Assembly: GCF_014692515.1 (NCBI RefSeq)
Contig: NZ_JACOIK010000004.1
Span: 124,001-188,000 of the forward strand
Length of the DNA stretch: 64,000 nucleotides
Origin: Sphingobacterium micropteri
GTDB lineage: Bacteria > Bacteroidota > Bacteroidia > Sphingobacteriales > Sphingobacteriaceae
Direction of reading: 5' to 3'
This document shows, piece after piece, positions 17,091 through 25,960 of the stretch. The notes below the pieces were generated by a model, which was not told where the DNA came from, did no database searches, and saw nothing but the letters and a program-made list of their open reading frames with translations. Positions within the stretch are counted from its first letter, which is position 1; each line of letters starts with the position of its first letter. Both the position numbers and the translations under genes were made by a program.

Positions 17091-17513
17091 TTATAATCCC
17101 CATGCCGTAATGACCAAACGTCTACTCCCGCCATGATCGCGGTGTTCACAGAGATAAATACCCTGCCAAGTTCCTAAGTTGAGTCGGCCATTGGTGACGG
17201 GTATAGTTACCGAACTGCCCAATAACGAGCTCTTCAAATGGGCAGGCATATCATCAGATCCTTCGTAATCATGGAGGTAGTCGGGGTCATTTTCGGGTAC
17301 CGATTTATTAAAAAAAGTTTCAAAATCAGCTCGCACCGTATTATCGGCATTTTCGTTAATCGTTAACGATGCCGATGTATGTTGAATAAAAACCTGGCAG
17401 ATTCCCGTTTTAATGCTGCTTATTTCCGGCAACGACCGAATGATATCTGAGGTGATCAGATGAAAACCTCTTTTTTTTGGTGCGATGTTCAACGAAACTT
17501 GAAAAATTTGCAT
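17091..17513 (-). CDS. YjbQ/UPF0047 family protein
   Basis: The frame opens at 17543, but the internal ATG at 17513 (MQIFQVSLNIAP) matches how family members normally begin, giving 140 residues. Signature motifs are GICQVFIQHTSASLTINENAD and SLLGSSVTIPVTNGRLNLGTWQ plus the C-terminal CEHRDHGGSRRLVIT. Family members bind metal through His residues and some were reported to have weak thiamine-phosphate synthase activity, which is worth noting with the thi operon 3.5 kb away, though the strands and spacing show no operon link. Confidence 0.9.
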   Translation of the reverse strand: MQIFQVSLNIAPKKRGFHLITSDIIRSLPEISSIKTGICQVFIQHTSASLTINENADNTVRADFETFFNKSVPENDPDYLHDYEGSDDMPAHLKSSLLGSSVTIPVTNGRLNLGTWQGIYLCEHRDHGGSRRLVITAWGL

Positions 17514-17741
17514 ACGGATTTTTTTGGAATGCCAATATAGCATTTGAGATTTATATGTTGAAATCTGATATGATTTAAAAATCGGCTTTTATGTAAAAAA
17601 GTGGATTTACAACAATACAATTCCATTCTCTATGCCTAGACGAGAAACGACATATGAATAAAGAAATTCAAGGTATTTGCGTATCTTTCCAAGAATTGAT
17701 ATATTAGAAATATCTCTGTTTTCAGGAAGTATTTAAACACG

Positions 17742-19622
17742 ATGAGCGAAACCTTTAAAGCATTAAGACGGACGAACGGCTATCTTTTATATATATTCTT
17801 TGTACTATATCTGTCTGCCTGTTCGACAGCTAAACAATCAACATATGCGGAGTTAGCAAATACGAGAGCTGCAGCGGTCAACACGCTAAACAAGCAGGTC
17901 GACGAATTTAATCATTACGATGACCGACCTGCTTCTGATGGACATATCGACAAACAGAATAACCAAGCGTTTCTCCAGGAGAATATCCCCTTGTTTTTGT
18001 GTTCGGACAGTAGCATAACAAAAGTATACAATTACCGTTGGTGGATGATTTCCAAACATCTAAAGGCATACGCTGATCCTTATGACGAACAGACATACTG
18101 GGTATTTACAGAGTTCTTCGGCGATAAACCTTGGGCTACGCTCAGTGGAGCTATCCCCTGCCCGGCTGGACATCAGTTTTATGACGTACGCTGGCTTCGG
18201 AATCCGGAATTTCTAAAATCTTATGCGGATTACTACATGCGCGGGTCAGCCTCCCGTTTAAATCAGCGGGAAAATGCGAACTTCCTGACCTATACGTCGC
18301 GCCCGGAAAGTCACCATTTCTCTAGTTGGATGATTGATGGTATAGAGGCTTTTCTCAAAGTGCATCCCGACAACGACTGGCTACATGATGTCCTGCCCCA
18401 CTTGGGTGCTCACCAACAGGTCTGGGATAGCCTATTTACAGTAAACGAACCAGCGGCAAAAACTGCAGGTATGTATAAATTTCTTGACCTCTATGATGGT
18501 ATGGAATTCAGTCTATCCACCGTACTCGGACTTATAGCTAGTGATGGTGCTTATAGTCTCTATACCGATGACAATTGGCGTAACTACTATTTAGGGTGGG
18601 AAACGACTGGCAATGCAGCTCAATCTCAACAAGCCAAACAGTATCCTAAAGCTTATCGGAGTGGGTATCCCGACTTTCACATGGTAAGACCTACCTTAAA
18701 CGCTTACGCCTATGCCAACCTACTTGCGCTATCTAATCTAAACAGCTTAGCGTATCGTAATTTTGCTGATTTAAAAGCTAAAAATCAGGCAATGAAATAC
18801 AAAACAAGAGCGGAAGAGCTTCAAACAACCGTTCTCAATCTGCTTTGGAATGAAGAAGATCAATTTTTTTATAGTTATACCGCTGGGGACAATAAATTTG
18901 GCATACGCGACTTTGAATCACGTGTTCGCGAATCAGTGGGTTATACTCCTTGGTATTTCAACATGATCCCGTTTTCGGATAACGAAAAATATGAGGGTGC
19001 TTGGCATATGTTCGCCGCGGAAAAAGGATTTTACAATACTGGTGGCATGACAACTGCCGAACAGCAACACCCCTATTATAACGAACAAGCTTACGCCTGG
19101 AACGGGCGTGGATGGCCGTTTCAAAATTCAGTTGTATATAAAGCCTATGCCAACTATCTGCGAAATTATAAATCGCAGGTTACAGAGAGCGACAGGCAAT
19201 TGCTCTACGACTATGTGCAGAAATTAGTCGCTACGCATGGTGAAAAACCGAATATAGGGGAATGGTACATTCCGAGTGAAAAGGGTACATTCGGTGGCGA
19301 AAAAGATTATTTCCACTCAACGTTTCCGGATATCATCATAGCGGATCTGTTAGGGTTTGAGGCTTTACACGAAAACCAGTTTATTGTACAACCCTTACTG
19401 CCTGAAGACGCTTGGTCGTATTTCTACTTAGGCAATATCACGTACCACGGCAGAACAATCGACATCATCTGGAAAAAAGATTGGGACACGCAAAAAGCGG
19501 GAAATCAAAGTGCATTGCGTATCTGGGTAGATGGTCGTTTAACTAAAACCAGCAACCACTTAAACGATAAAATTATTGTAGATATTCCGCCTACCAATAG
19601 TCTAGCTGTCGATAACCCGTAG
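17742..19622 (+). CDS. MGH1-like (alpha/alpha)6 glycoside hydrolase lipoprotein
   Basis: 626 residues. The N-terminus has a hydrophobic helix ending in lipobox LSAC (Cys about 27), so it is probably a lipoprotein. The body is an (alpha/alpha)6-barrel of the trehalase/GH63/GH37 kind: YNYRWWMISKHLKAY, SSWMIDGIEAFLKVHPD, LYDGMEFSLS, RPTLNAYAYANLLALS, YAWNGRGWPFQNSV and HSTFPDIIIADLLGF, with a short beta-sandwich tail. These fit the mannosylglycerate-hydrolase-like (MGH1) group. Exact substrate unknown. It stands alone. Confidence 0.8.
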   Translation: MSETFKALRRTNGYLLYIFFVLYLSACSTAKQSTYAELANTRAAAVNTLNKQVDEFNHYDDRPASDGHIDKQNNQAFLQENIPLFLCSDSSITKVYNYRWWMISKHLKAYADPYDEQTYWVFTEFFGDKPWATLSGAIPCPAGHQFYDVRWLRNPEFLKSYADYYMRGSASRLNQRENANFLTYTSRPESHHFSSWMIDGIEAFLKVHPDNDWLHDVLPHLGAHQQVWDSLFTVNEPAAKTAGMYKFLDLYDGMEFSLSTVLGLIASDGAYSLYTDDNWRNYYLGWETTGNAAQSQQAKQYPKAYRSGYPDFHMVRPTLNAYAYANLLALSNLNSLAYRNFADLKAKNQAMKYKTRAEELQTTVLNLLWNEEDQFFYSYTAGDNKFGIRDFESRVRESVGYTPWYFNMIPFSDNEKYEGAWHMFAAEKGFYNTGGMTTAEQQHPYYNEQAYAWNGRGWPFQNSVVYKAYANYLRNYKSQVTESDRQLLYDYVQKLVATHGEKPNIGEWYIPSEKGTFGGEKDYFHSTFPDIIIADLLGFEALHENQFIVQPLLPEDAWSYFYLGNITYHGRTIDIIWKKDWDTQKAGNQSALRIWVDGRLTKTSNHLNDKIIVDIPPTNSLAVDNP

Positions 19623-19659
19623 TATGACATTTAAGCGCATGTTTTGTAAGTTTTCGCCA

Positions 19660-20847
19660 CTAGCGGAAGATCATGTCATGCAGGTTTTCGTCTCCTTCCA
19701 TGACCTTTTTCGCATAGGGACATAGTGGCAAAATTTTCACCCCTTTTTCTCGAGCGTAGTCAATCCCCTTCATAACTAGCTGCTTTGCATAGCCTTTACC
19801 ATTAAATGCCTCGTATGTTTCGGTATGGTCTATAATAAATTTATTTGTCCCAGCCCATACATAGGTCATCTCGCCTGCGGGAACGTCGTCCTCTAAAATG
19901 ACAAACTTTCCTCTACGTTGATCTTCTTCTTGTGTAAATGTTATCACGTTTTTTTTCTGTTTGGTTCCTGGAAGTAAAACGTACTCTTTATCGTCACCCG
20001 GTACTTTAGGAAAGGCTTCGAGATTTTGATTTTTCCAATCTTCTTTTGCTTTTTCAATAACGGCTTTGTCGGAATTGACAAAGTTCCAAAACATAAAGCG
20101 CTCCTCTTCAAAGGGCTCCCCTCCAAATAGGTAAAGCGTGGTATCGCCATTTGTTTCGAATGCACATAAGGATGCGTTCTTAGCTATCAACAGTTGCTTG
20201 GATCCATAATCGTTGCCCTCAATCTTCACGGTACCGTCGAGAACGTACATACCCACTTCACCAAAGAGCTGTGGCCCGATATTGATTTTTTGTGCGGCCT
20301 TGGTTTTTATCTCTATAAAATACAATGGACTATGCACCGGCACGGGAGATTTACGATCTCCTAGCTCACCGGCAATGAGTTTATAGTAAATACCATTGTC
20401 TTCCCAACTGGGGATATCTTCTTTGCCAATATGCACAAAGGAGGGGTTTGCTTGTTCTACATGTTTGGGCAATCCGATCCAGATCTGAAAGCCGTGCAAA
20501 TACTTGTCGTCCTTCCTCAAATATTCGGGCGTCCGCTCGGAGTGTACCACACCTTTGCCTGCGGTCATCCAGTTGACTTCCCCTGGCTTGATCTCGATGG
20601 CATAGCCAAGACTGTCCCGATGGAATATCGATCCATCGAACAGATAGGTAAGCGTCGAAAGCCCAATGTGCGGATGAGGGGGAACATCGATGTTTTGATG
20701 TTCTTTAAGACAGGCGGGGCCCATGTGATCGATAAACACAAAAGGTCCTACTGCTCTCTTTTGTCGAAATGGCAGGAGTCTACCTACCATAAAGTTGCCG
20801 ATATCGGCTGCTTTTTCCTCTAATATGAGTCCTACGTTTGATTGCAT
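19660..20847 (-). CDS. Pirin-family bicupin fused to a GNAT-like acetyltransferase domain
   Basis: 395 residues. Residues 1 to about 290 are pirin: RLLPFRQKRAVGPFVFIDHMGP, metal-site motif DVPPHPHIGLSTLTYLFDG, TAGKGVVHSER and the C-terminal cupin GGEPFEEERFMFWNFV. From about 300 on comes a short GNAT domain of the YidJ/Gcn5-related type: GEMTYVW..IIDHTETYEAFNGKGYAKQLVMKGIDYAREKGV and PLCPYAKKVM. Ordinary pirins stop near residue 290, so the C-terminal 95 residues are an addition in the same frame with no stop. Pirins include quercetinases and redox sensors; the combined role is unknown. Confidence 0.9.
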   Translation of the reverse strand: MQSNVGLILEEKAADIGNFMVGRLLPFRQKRAVGPFVFIDHMGPACLKEHQNIDVPPHPHIGLSTLTYLFDGSIFHRDSLGYAIEIKPGEVNWMTAGKGVVHSERTPEYLRKDDKYLHGFQIWIGLPKHVEQANPSFVHIGKEDIPSWEDNGIYYKLIAGELGDRKSPVPVHSPLYFIEIKTKAAQKINIGPQLFGEVGMYVLDGTVKIEGNDYGSKQLLIAKNASLCAFETNGDTTLYLFGGEPFEEERFMFWNFVNSDKAVIEKAKEDWKNQNLEAFPKVPGDDKEYVLLPGTKQKKNVITFTQEEDQRRGKFVILEDDVPAGEMTYVWAGTNKFIIDHTETYEAFNGKGYAKQLVMKGIDYAREKGVKILPLCPYAKKVMEGDENLHDMIFR

Positions 20848-20992
20848 ATTATACGAAGTTTAATTTGCATTTTAGTTTATGAAACAAATATAGCTCAATC
20901 TATTCGACTGTGCATTGATCTAGGTTAAGATTTATAATGATAACCCAAATTACGGTTCAAGCATAATTTTTAAATAATATAATAATATGTCG

Positions 20993-21000
20993 TACCTTTG
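20993..21000 (+). promoter_or_regulatory. -7 promoter box of the thiamine operon
   Basis: TACCTTTG (TAnnTTTG) lies five bases before the riboswitch P1 stem, fixing the transcript start close to 21007. Confidence 0.7.
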
Positions 21001-21004
21001 TATG

Positions 21005-21082
21005 TGCTTTAGGGGTATTCTGAAAAGAGTTGAGAGAGTCCCTTTGAACCTGATGCGGATCACACCGACGTAGGGAAAAGCA
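21005..21082 (+). promoter_or_regulatory. TPP riboswitch (THI box) of the thiM operon
   Basis: P1 TGCTTT pairs with AAAGCA at the two ends. Inside are the hallmark TPP aptamer blocks: AGGGGT near the 5' end, the GTTGAGAGAG region, CCTTTGAACCTGAT, and GGATCACACCGACGTAGGGA. It lies 80 bp before thiM. The rest of the leader (21083-21161) has a GACTT/AAGTC hairpin and a competing AAAGTCT just before the ATG, which could form the expression platform. Confidence 0.96.
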
Positions 21083-21161
21083 AATAAAGACTTCTTTTAT
21101 AAGTCGCCTCTTGTTTGTTTTCGGTTTTCCTAAAGCTGTTTTTATCTCAAAATAAAGTCTA

Positions 21162-21962
21162 ATGGAAAAAACACTCTGGAAACACATTCAAACAGTAAGA
21201 GAACTGTCTCCCCTGGTACATAACATCACCAATTACGTTGTAATGAACAGTACAGCCAACGCTTTGTTGGCGATAGGTGCCTCACCTGTAATGGCTCATG
21301 CCAAAGCCGAAGTTAAGGACATGACGACAATAGCAAATGTGTTATTGATCAACATGGGTACCTTAGACGAATATTGGTCAGAATCGATGTTGATAGCTGC
21401 CGAAACAGCACATTTACTGAATAAACCTTGGGTGCTCGACCCTGTTGGTGCGGGAGCAACTCCTTACAGAAATCAAATCATCCAAAAATTATTGCAGTAC
21501 CGCCCGACGATAATAAGGGGAAACGCTTCCGAAATTTTGGCTATAGCGAAATCCAACGCTCCTGCAACTAAAGGGGTAGACAGTATTGCTTCGAGCATGG
21601 ATGCTGTTCAGGCTGCCCGTAATCTCGTGGGTCAATACGGCTCAGTTGTCTGTATTTCGGGAGAAACCGATATTATTGTAGATCAGAAAAATCAAACTCT
21701 ACTCCTAAAAAATGGTCATCCTATGATGACCAAGGTTACCGGTCTCGGATGCACGGCATCGGCATTGACGGCTGCTTTTGCGGCCGTAATAGAAGATAAA
21801 ACAGAAGCTACAGTTGCTGCAATGGCTTTACTTGGAATAGCGGGAGAACTTTCAGAAAAACAATCGCATGGTCCGGGAACCCTACAAATGAATATAATAG
21901 ACAAATTATATGCTATGACAGACGTGGAATTTGCCGAACAGCTTAACGTTTCAAGAGCATGA
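21162..21962 (+). CDS. thiM: Hydroxyethylthiazole kinase ThiM
   Basis: 266 residues. Phosphorylates 4-methyl-5-hydroxyethylthiazole for thiamine salvage. Signatures are VHNITNYVVMNSTANALLAIGASPVMAHA at the N-terminus (about 20-48), DPVGAGATPYRN, IRGNASEILAI, and the ribokinase-like anion hole TKVTGLGCTASALTAAFAA. First gene of the operon behind the TPP riboswitch; its stop overlaps the thiE start by 4 bp. Confidence 0.96.
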   Translation: MEKTLWKHIQTVRELSPLVHNITNYVVMNSTANALLAIGASPVMAHAKAEVKDMTTIANVLLINMGTLDEYWSESMLIAAETAHLLNKPWVLDPVGAGATPYRNQIIQKLLQYRPTIIRGNASEILAIAKSNAPATKGVDSIASSMDAVQAARNLVGQYGSVVCISGETDIIVDQKNQTLLLKNGHPMMTKVTGLGCTASALTAAFAAVIEDKTEATVAAMALLGIAGELSEKQSHGPGTLQMNIIDKLYAMTDVEFAEQLNVSRA

Positions 21963-22594
21963 AAAGACAATGCTCATTCCCCTACAAACTTTATTTGGTA
22001 ATCTCCGAGTCGGATTGCAAGGGTCGGAATTTCCTCGAAGTAGCAGAACAGGCTATTTTGGGCGGGGTAGATATCATCCAGGTGAGAGAAAAAAATGATG
22101 GCACAGATACATTTATCCGCAAGGCCTGCCAACTAAAAGAAATAACCGATAAATACCGAATTCCGCTTATCATTAATGACAATCTTGAAGTTGCGAAAAA
22201 GGTTGATCCGGCGGGAATACATGTAGGAAACAATGATGTACCTCCTGTCGAAATCAGAAAGCAATGGGATGACAACAAATGTGTAGGGTACTCCATAGAG
22301 TTTCTGGAACAATTGGAAAATGAACAAGCAGCTGTTTCAGATTATCTGGGTATCAGTCCCGTTTTCAACACACCTACCAAAACAGATACTGTTACGGAAT
22401 GGGGGCTTGAAGGCGTTGCGGAGATAAGGCGACTAACCGATAAACCGTTGGTGGCAATAGGCAATATTCATCTGTACAATGTAAAGTCGGTAGTGCATGC
22501 CGGTGCGGATTGTATTGCCGTGGTTTCCGAAATATGCGGTGCGGCGAATCCACAAAAAGCGGCTTATGAATTAAAAAATGAAATCTTAAGATGA
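21959..22594 (+). CDS. thiE: Thiamine-phosphate synthase ThiE
   Basis: 211 residues, the usual ThiE length. Joins HMP-PP and thiazole phosphate to make thiamine phosphate. TIM-barrel motifs: GGVDIIQVREKN (about 36-47), PLIINDNLEVA, GIHVGNNDVPP, VGYSIEFLEQLE, YLGISPVFNTPTKTD and PLVAIGNIHLYNV. It overlaps thiM by 4 bp and thiD by 4 bp, so translation is probably coupled. Confidence 0.95.
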   Translation: MKRQCSFPYKLYLVISESDCKGRNFLEVAEQAILGGVDIIQVREKNDGTDTFIRKACQLKEITDKYRIPLIINDNLEVAKKVDPAGIHVGNNDVPPVEIRKQWDDNKCVGYSIEFLEQLENEQAAVSDYLGISPVFNTPTKTDTVTEWGLEGVAEIRRLTDKPLVAIGNIHLYNVKSVVHAGADCIAVVSEICGAANPQKAAYELKNEILR

Positions 22595-23424
22595 AAAAAT
22601 ACAAATATCCAAGTGTATTAACGATTGCCGGATTTGACGGCAGCGGCGGTGCAGGAATTCAGGCAGATATTAAGACTATTTCTGCCTTAGGTTGTTATGC
22701 TACATCTGTGTTAACGGCACTGCCGGTACAGAACACACAGGGCGTTAAAAGTATATTTCCGATTCCCATCGAAGCCGTAGCGGAGCAATTAGATACGATA
22801 ATGGAAGACATCGTGCCAGATGCCATAAAAATAGGAATGGTACATACTCCTCACCTTGTTGATACCATCGTAGCTGTATTGGAGAAATATCCAGACATCC
22901 CTGTGGTTTTTGATCCTGTAATGGTCGCTACCAGCGGACACCGTCTTATCGAAGAGCAAACCATTGACGCGATCATTGAAAAACTTCTTCCGCTTTCAGC
23001 GGTTATTACCCCCAATATGGACGAAGCAGCCATTATTGCTAAAATGAAGGTCGAAACCTTAAAAGACATGGAACTCGCCGGCAAGATCATAAAGCAATTG
23101 GGCGGTAAAAACATTCTGCTAAAAGGAGGTCATCAAAAAACGGAAAGGATTACCTCCCTCTTATTGGATGAAAAAAACGACTATCATTCCTTTGCGTTCA
23201 ATAAGATTAAAACCGACAACACGCATGGTTCGGGATGCACCTTATCCTCCGCCATTGCATCGTATATAGCGCAAGGTAAAGCGTTGTTTGACGCCGTAAC
23301 GCTCGGACAACAATATGTTTTTAACGCTATTCAATCCGGTGCAGATACGCAAACTGGAAAAGGAAACGGTCCTTTGAATCACTTTTTTAATCCTCAAAAA
23401 CTCATTAAAAATGAAATGGTCTGA
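22591..23424 (+). CDS. thiD: HMP/HMP-phosphate kinase ThiD
   Basis: 277 residues. Phosphorylates hydroxymethylpyrimidine twice to HMP-PP. Ribokinase-fold motifs: TIAGFDGSGGAGIQADIKT (usually SDSGGGAGIQADIK; here FDGSGG), CYATSVLTALPVQNTQGV, FDPVMVATSGHRLI, ITPNMDEAAI, and the catalytic DNTHGSGCTLSSAIASYIA near residue 210. Third gene of the riboswitch operon; it overlaps tenA by 14 bp. Confidence 0.95.
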   Translation: MKKYKYPSVLTIAGFDGSGGAGIQADIKTISALGCYATSVLTALPVQNTQGVKSIFPIPIEAVAEQLDTIMEDIVPDAIKIGMVHTPHLVDTIVAVLEKYPDIPVVFDPVMVATSGHRLIEEQTIDAIIEKLLPLSAVITPNMDEAAIIAKMKVETLKDMELAGKIIKQLGGKNILLKGGHQKTERITSLLLDEKNDYHSFAFNKIKTDNTHGSGCTLSSAIASYIAQGKALFDAVTLGQQYVFNAIQSGADTQTGKGNGPLNHFFNPQKLIKNEMV

Positions 23425-24070
23425 ACAGGCATGGCAATCAATAGAAGCAATTTATTCGTCTATCCTCAAAATGCCTTTTATAGAAGAACTATCCAATGGT
23501 ACACTTCCTAAAAACAAGTTTCAGTTTTATATGATGCAAGACTCCTTATATCTGGAGCATTTTGGAAGGGCACTTGCCTTGATCGGAGCGAAAGCCGAAG
23601 ATATTACTGATGCCTTAGCTTATATGCGATTTGCAGAAAATGCTATCGTAGTGGAGAATGCATTGCACGAGTTTTACTTCATGGATTTTGGAATATCTGA
23701 CAAAGGAGGTATTGAACCTGCCTGTCATCATTATATTCATTTCTTAAAGAGTACGGCTGCATTTGAAGTCGCTGAAATTGCAATGGCGGCAACTCTTCCT
23801 TGTTTTTGGATTTATAAAAATGTCGGCGATTATATCATAGCGAATCACCGCTCTTCCGATAATCCTTACCAGAAATGGATCCAAACCTATGGTGGGGAAG
23901 ATTTTGCCTTGGCTGTAAAAAATGCCATGGCTATTTGTGATAGAGTAGCTGAAAGTGCAACAGCATCCACTCGGGCACGAATGACCGAAGCATTTATTAC
24001 GGCTTCGCGTATGGAATATAAATTTTGGGATGCTGCGTATAAATTAAAAACATGGGAATCGGAATTGTAA
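23411..24070 (+). CDS. tenA: TenA-family aminopyrimidine aminohydrolase (thiaminase II)
   Basis: 219 residues. Hydrolyses aminopyrimidine breakdown products of thiamine to HMP for salvage. Family features are FYMMQDSLYLEHFGRALALI (about 39-58), the active-site Cys131 in LPCFWIYKNVG, NPYQKWIQTYGGEDF, and the C-terminal ASRMEYKFWDAAYK with paired acidic and aromatic residues. It starts inside the thiD end. Together with thiM, thiE and thiD it makes a pure salvage operon; thiC and thiG are not in the window. Confidence 0.94.
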   Translation: MKWSEQAWQSIEAIYSSILKMPFIEELSNGTLPKNKFQFYMMQDSLYLEHFGRALALIGAKAEDITDALAYMRFAENAIVVENALHEFYFMDFGISDKGGIEPACHHYIHFLKSTAAFEVAEIAMAATLPCFWIYKNVGDYIIANHRSSDNPYQKWIQTYGGEDFALAVKNAMAICDRVAESATASTRARMTEAFITASRMEYKFWDAAYKLKTWESEL

Positions 24071-24129
24071 TTGATTTACCGAAACATTTTATCCTTCCCA
24101 ACTGTTAACTTAAAAACAAAAGGATCAAT

Positions 24130-24591
24130 ATGTTAGAAAAAATAAACGATCTGCCCGAACATGTTTTCGGCGTGAGAGCTAAGGGCGAAGTGACAGGCGA
24201 AGACCTCAAAACGGTACTACTACCTGGTCTGGAAGAGCTGTCAGATAAGTTTAATAAGATCCATTACCTTCTCGTATTGGATACCGATGTAAAAAACTTT
24301 ACCACATCAGCATGGATACAGGATATGCTGGCCGGTATAAAACATCTTTCGGAGTGGAAAAAAATAGGTGTTGTGACTGACCAGAAAGGTGTTCGGAAAT
24401 TCACCGATATGTTCAGTGTAGTCGCTCCCGGAGAAGCCCGTGGATTCCGGCATCATCAATTAAAACAAGCTATCGAATGGGTCTCGGCTGAAGATGGCCA
24501 GACGAAGGCCAAAGTACAACTATCATTCAAAAAAATTGCGATGATCACTTTGGGAGCGATATTGATAGGTCGACTTTTCAGGAAACGGTAG
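24130..24591 (+). CDS. SpoIIAA-like (STAS/SEC14-type) protein with C-terminal membrane helix
   Basis: 153 residues. The SpoIIAA-like fold is suggested by GVRAKGEVTGEDLKTVLLPG, HYLLVLDTDVKNFTTSAW, GIKHLSEWKKIGVVTDQKGV and FRHHQLKQAIEWVSAE. After it a hydrophobic stretch (IAMITLGAILIGRLF, about 136-150) can anchor the C-terminus. It follows tenA by 59 bp and may be read through, but has no obvious thiamine role. Confidence 0.8.
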   Translation: MLEKINDLPEHVFGVRAKGEVTGEDLKTVLLPGLEELSDKFNKIHYLLVLDTDVKNFTTSAWIQDMLAGIKHLSEWKKIGVVTDQKGVRKFTDMFSVVAPGEARGFRHHQLKQAIEWVSAEDGQTKAKVQLSFKKIAMITLGAILIGRLFRKR

Positions 24592-24671
24592 TACGCATAA
24601 AAATTAAGGTCATTTTGTTAAGAGATGTTAAATACACATCGCGATAATACGAAAGGCACGTAAAATGCTGT

Positions 24672-24679
24672 TATAATAG
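24672..24679 (+). promoter_or_regulatory. Diverged -7 box of sRNA copy C
   Basis: TATAATAG replaces TATATTTG at the same place relative to the RNA. TTAAATAC lies 44 bases upstream as in copies A and B. Loss of TTTG may weaken this promoter. Confidence 0.55.
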
Positions 24680-24685
24680 TACTTC

Positions 24686-24750
24686 ATAATTTAGGTTAAT
24701 AATTGGTTAGTTAGTAGAAATCCTGAAGCTCCCCGCTTCAGGATTTTTTT
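24686..24750 (+). ncRNA. Small RNA family, copy C
   Basis: Same 5' block as A and B with one T-to-A change (AATTTAGGTTAATAATTGG) and a slightly shorter linker (GTTAGTAGAA). The stem AATCCTGAAGC/GCTTCAGGATT (24719-24729 with 24735-24745) has an A-U pair where A and B have G-U, the loop is TCCCC, then T7. It stands between the SpoIIAA-like and DUF1304 genes; the 297-bp gap holds nothing else recognisable. Confidence 0.75.
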
Positions 24751-24888
24751 CATATGACTTAGTCTGCGTAAACTCCAACTAGGGCTACATCACAACTTAT
24801 TAAACATTTTTTAAACATTTTGGCAACGTGAAAAGGATGGAAGAATAGAAAAAAAACTATAAATTAGAGGTGTTAATTCTTTGAAAAT

Positions 24889-25266
24889 ATGTCACATACA
24901 ATTGCCATAATTTTGACCGTATTTGTCGCTATAGAACATGTATATATTCTTTGGATGGAGATGTTTGCGTGGGAAACCGCGGGCAAAAAAGCTTTCGGAA
25001 AGTCACTACCTCCTGAGTTATTCAAACCAACAAAAGGATTGGCTGCAAATCAGGGACTATACAATGGTTTTTTGGTAGCAGGATTGGTATGGTCTTTTTT
25101 AATCAATGATCCGGTGTGGTCGTTCAACATACGGGTATTTTTCCTAGGCTGTATTATTGTAGCAGCTGTTTACGGCGGAGCTACTTCATCAAAAAGCATT
25201 ATCGTTAAACAAGGACTGCCTGCTATACTCGCGATGATTTTTGTACTCTTGGCAAATTATTTATAA
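24889..25266 (+). CDS. DUF1304 family membrane protein
   Basis: 125 residues with four predicted membrane helices. The family pattern is clear: an opening helix with VFVAIEHVYILWMEMFAWET, then KPTKGLAANQGLYNGFLVAG (about 54-73), the middle helix and a final GLPAILAMIFVLLANYL. Function of the family is unknown to me. It is a single gene, converging on the sigma gene 11 bp away. Confidence 0.92.
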   Translation: MSHTIAIILTVFVAIEHVYILWMEMFAWETAGKKAFGKSLPPELFKPTKGLAANQGLYNGFLVAGLVWSFLINDPVWSFNIRVFFLGCIIVAAVYGGATSSKSIIVKQGLPAILAMIFVLLANYL

Positions 25267-25277
25267 AAAAACACCAA

Positions 25278-25856
25278 TCATTGGCATACCAAGCAGCAGA
25301 AAAATACATAAATAAGAACGTTCTTATTTTTAAAAATTTGCTTTAAGGTGGATATCGCTTTCGACCTTGCAAAATAAACATTGCTTTGTGTCGTATGGAG
25401 GCGGGTGCAGATTTCATCCACATGTAGTCCCTCTAAGTAAGTCATTTTGAATATTGCAGCCTGTTGCTCGGGTAATTTTTCTAATTCAGCAATCACTAAC
25501 TGGATCAGCTCAACGCGGATTATCCTGGTCATGACATCATCGTCTGCCATTGCCATTTCTTCTTCTATCTCTACATCCGAAGATCGCCTATATTGCGGGG
25601 AATCAAGATAATCATAACAGGCATTGCGCGTTGCAATAAATAAAAAGGCTTTTATATTAGATTCCTTTACCACCTTATCCCTTCGCTGCCAAAGTTTAAA
25701 AAATGCATCGGATACAATTTCTTCGGCCATCTCCTTATTCCGGATGATGGAATGGGCAAAGAAGCGCAGTTCCTTACCATATCTAGTCATCAGATATTTT
25801 AGAGCAGATTCCCTGCCATTTTTAAAATCTTCAAAATATCCAATGTTGGTTTTCAT
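25278..25856 (-). CDS. ECF sigma-70 factor (FecI-like, PUL-associated)
   Basis: 192 residues. Region 2 is SALKYLMTRYGKELRFFAHS..NKEMAEEIVSDAFFKLWQRRD..KAFLFIATRNACYDYL, and region 4 is LEKLPEQQAAIFKMTYLEGLHVDEICTRLHTTQSNVYFARSKAISTLK. The odd hydrophobic tail IYVFFCCLVCQ is common in style among Bacteroidota ECF factors. It probably partners the FecR at 36.3-35.1 kb to switch on the SusC/SusD genes. It is unusual in being at the far end of the locus, behind a terminator, as its own unit. Confidence 0.92.
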   Translation of the reverse strand: MKTNIGYFEDFKNGRESALKYLMTRYGKELRFFAHSIIRNKEMAEEIVSDAFFKLWQRRDKVVKESNIKAFLFIATRNACYDYLDSPQYRRSSDVEIEEEMAMADDDVMTRIIRVELIQLVIAELEKLPEQQAAIFKMTYLEGLHVDEICTRLHTTQSNVYFARSKAISTLKQIFKNKNVLIYVFFCCLVCQ

Positions 25857-25902
25857 GGAAAGCGTAATCTAGGTTCACAATGAGCTAACTGCTAAATATA
25901 GC

Positions 25903-25940
25903 AAAATTTGATTGGAAGTATTGGACTCCAATCAAATTTT
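25903..25940. terminator. Terminator separating the polysaccharide locus from the sigma gene
   Basis: Perfect 14-bp inverted repeat AAAATTTGATTGGA/TCCAATCAAATTTT (25903-25916 with 25927-25940). It is downstream of the acetylesterase gene and upstream of the sigma gene on the minus strand; it can also stop plus-strand transcripts (T6). Confidence 0.8.
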
Positions 25941-25960
25941 TTCTTTGTTATTTTCTGCGT

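Noticed and set aside
20957-21187. Minus-strand 76-codon frame across the thiM leader
   Set aside because: It is antisense to a clear TPP riboswitch and has no protein-like features.
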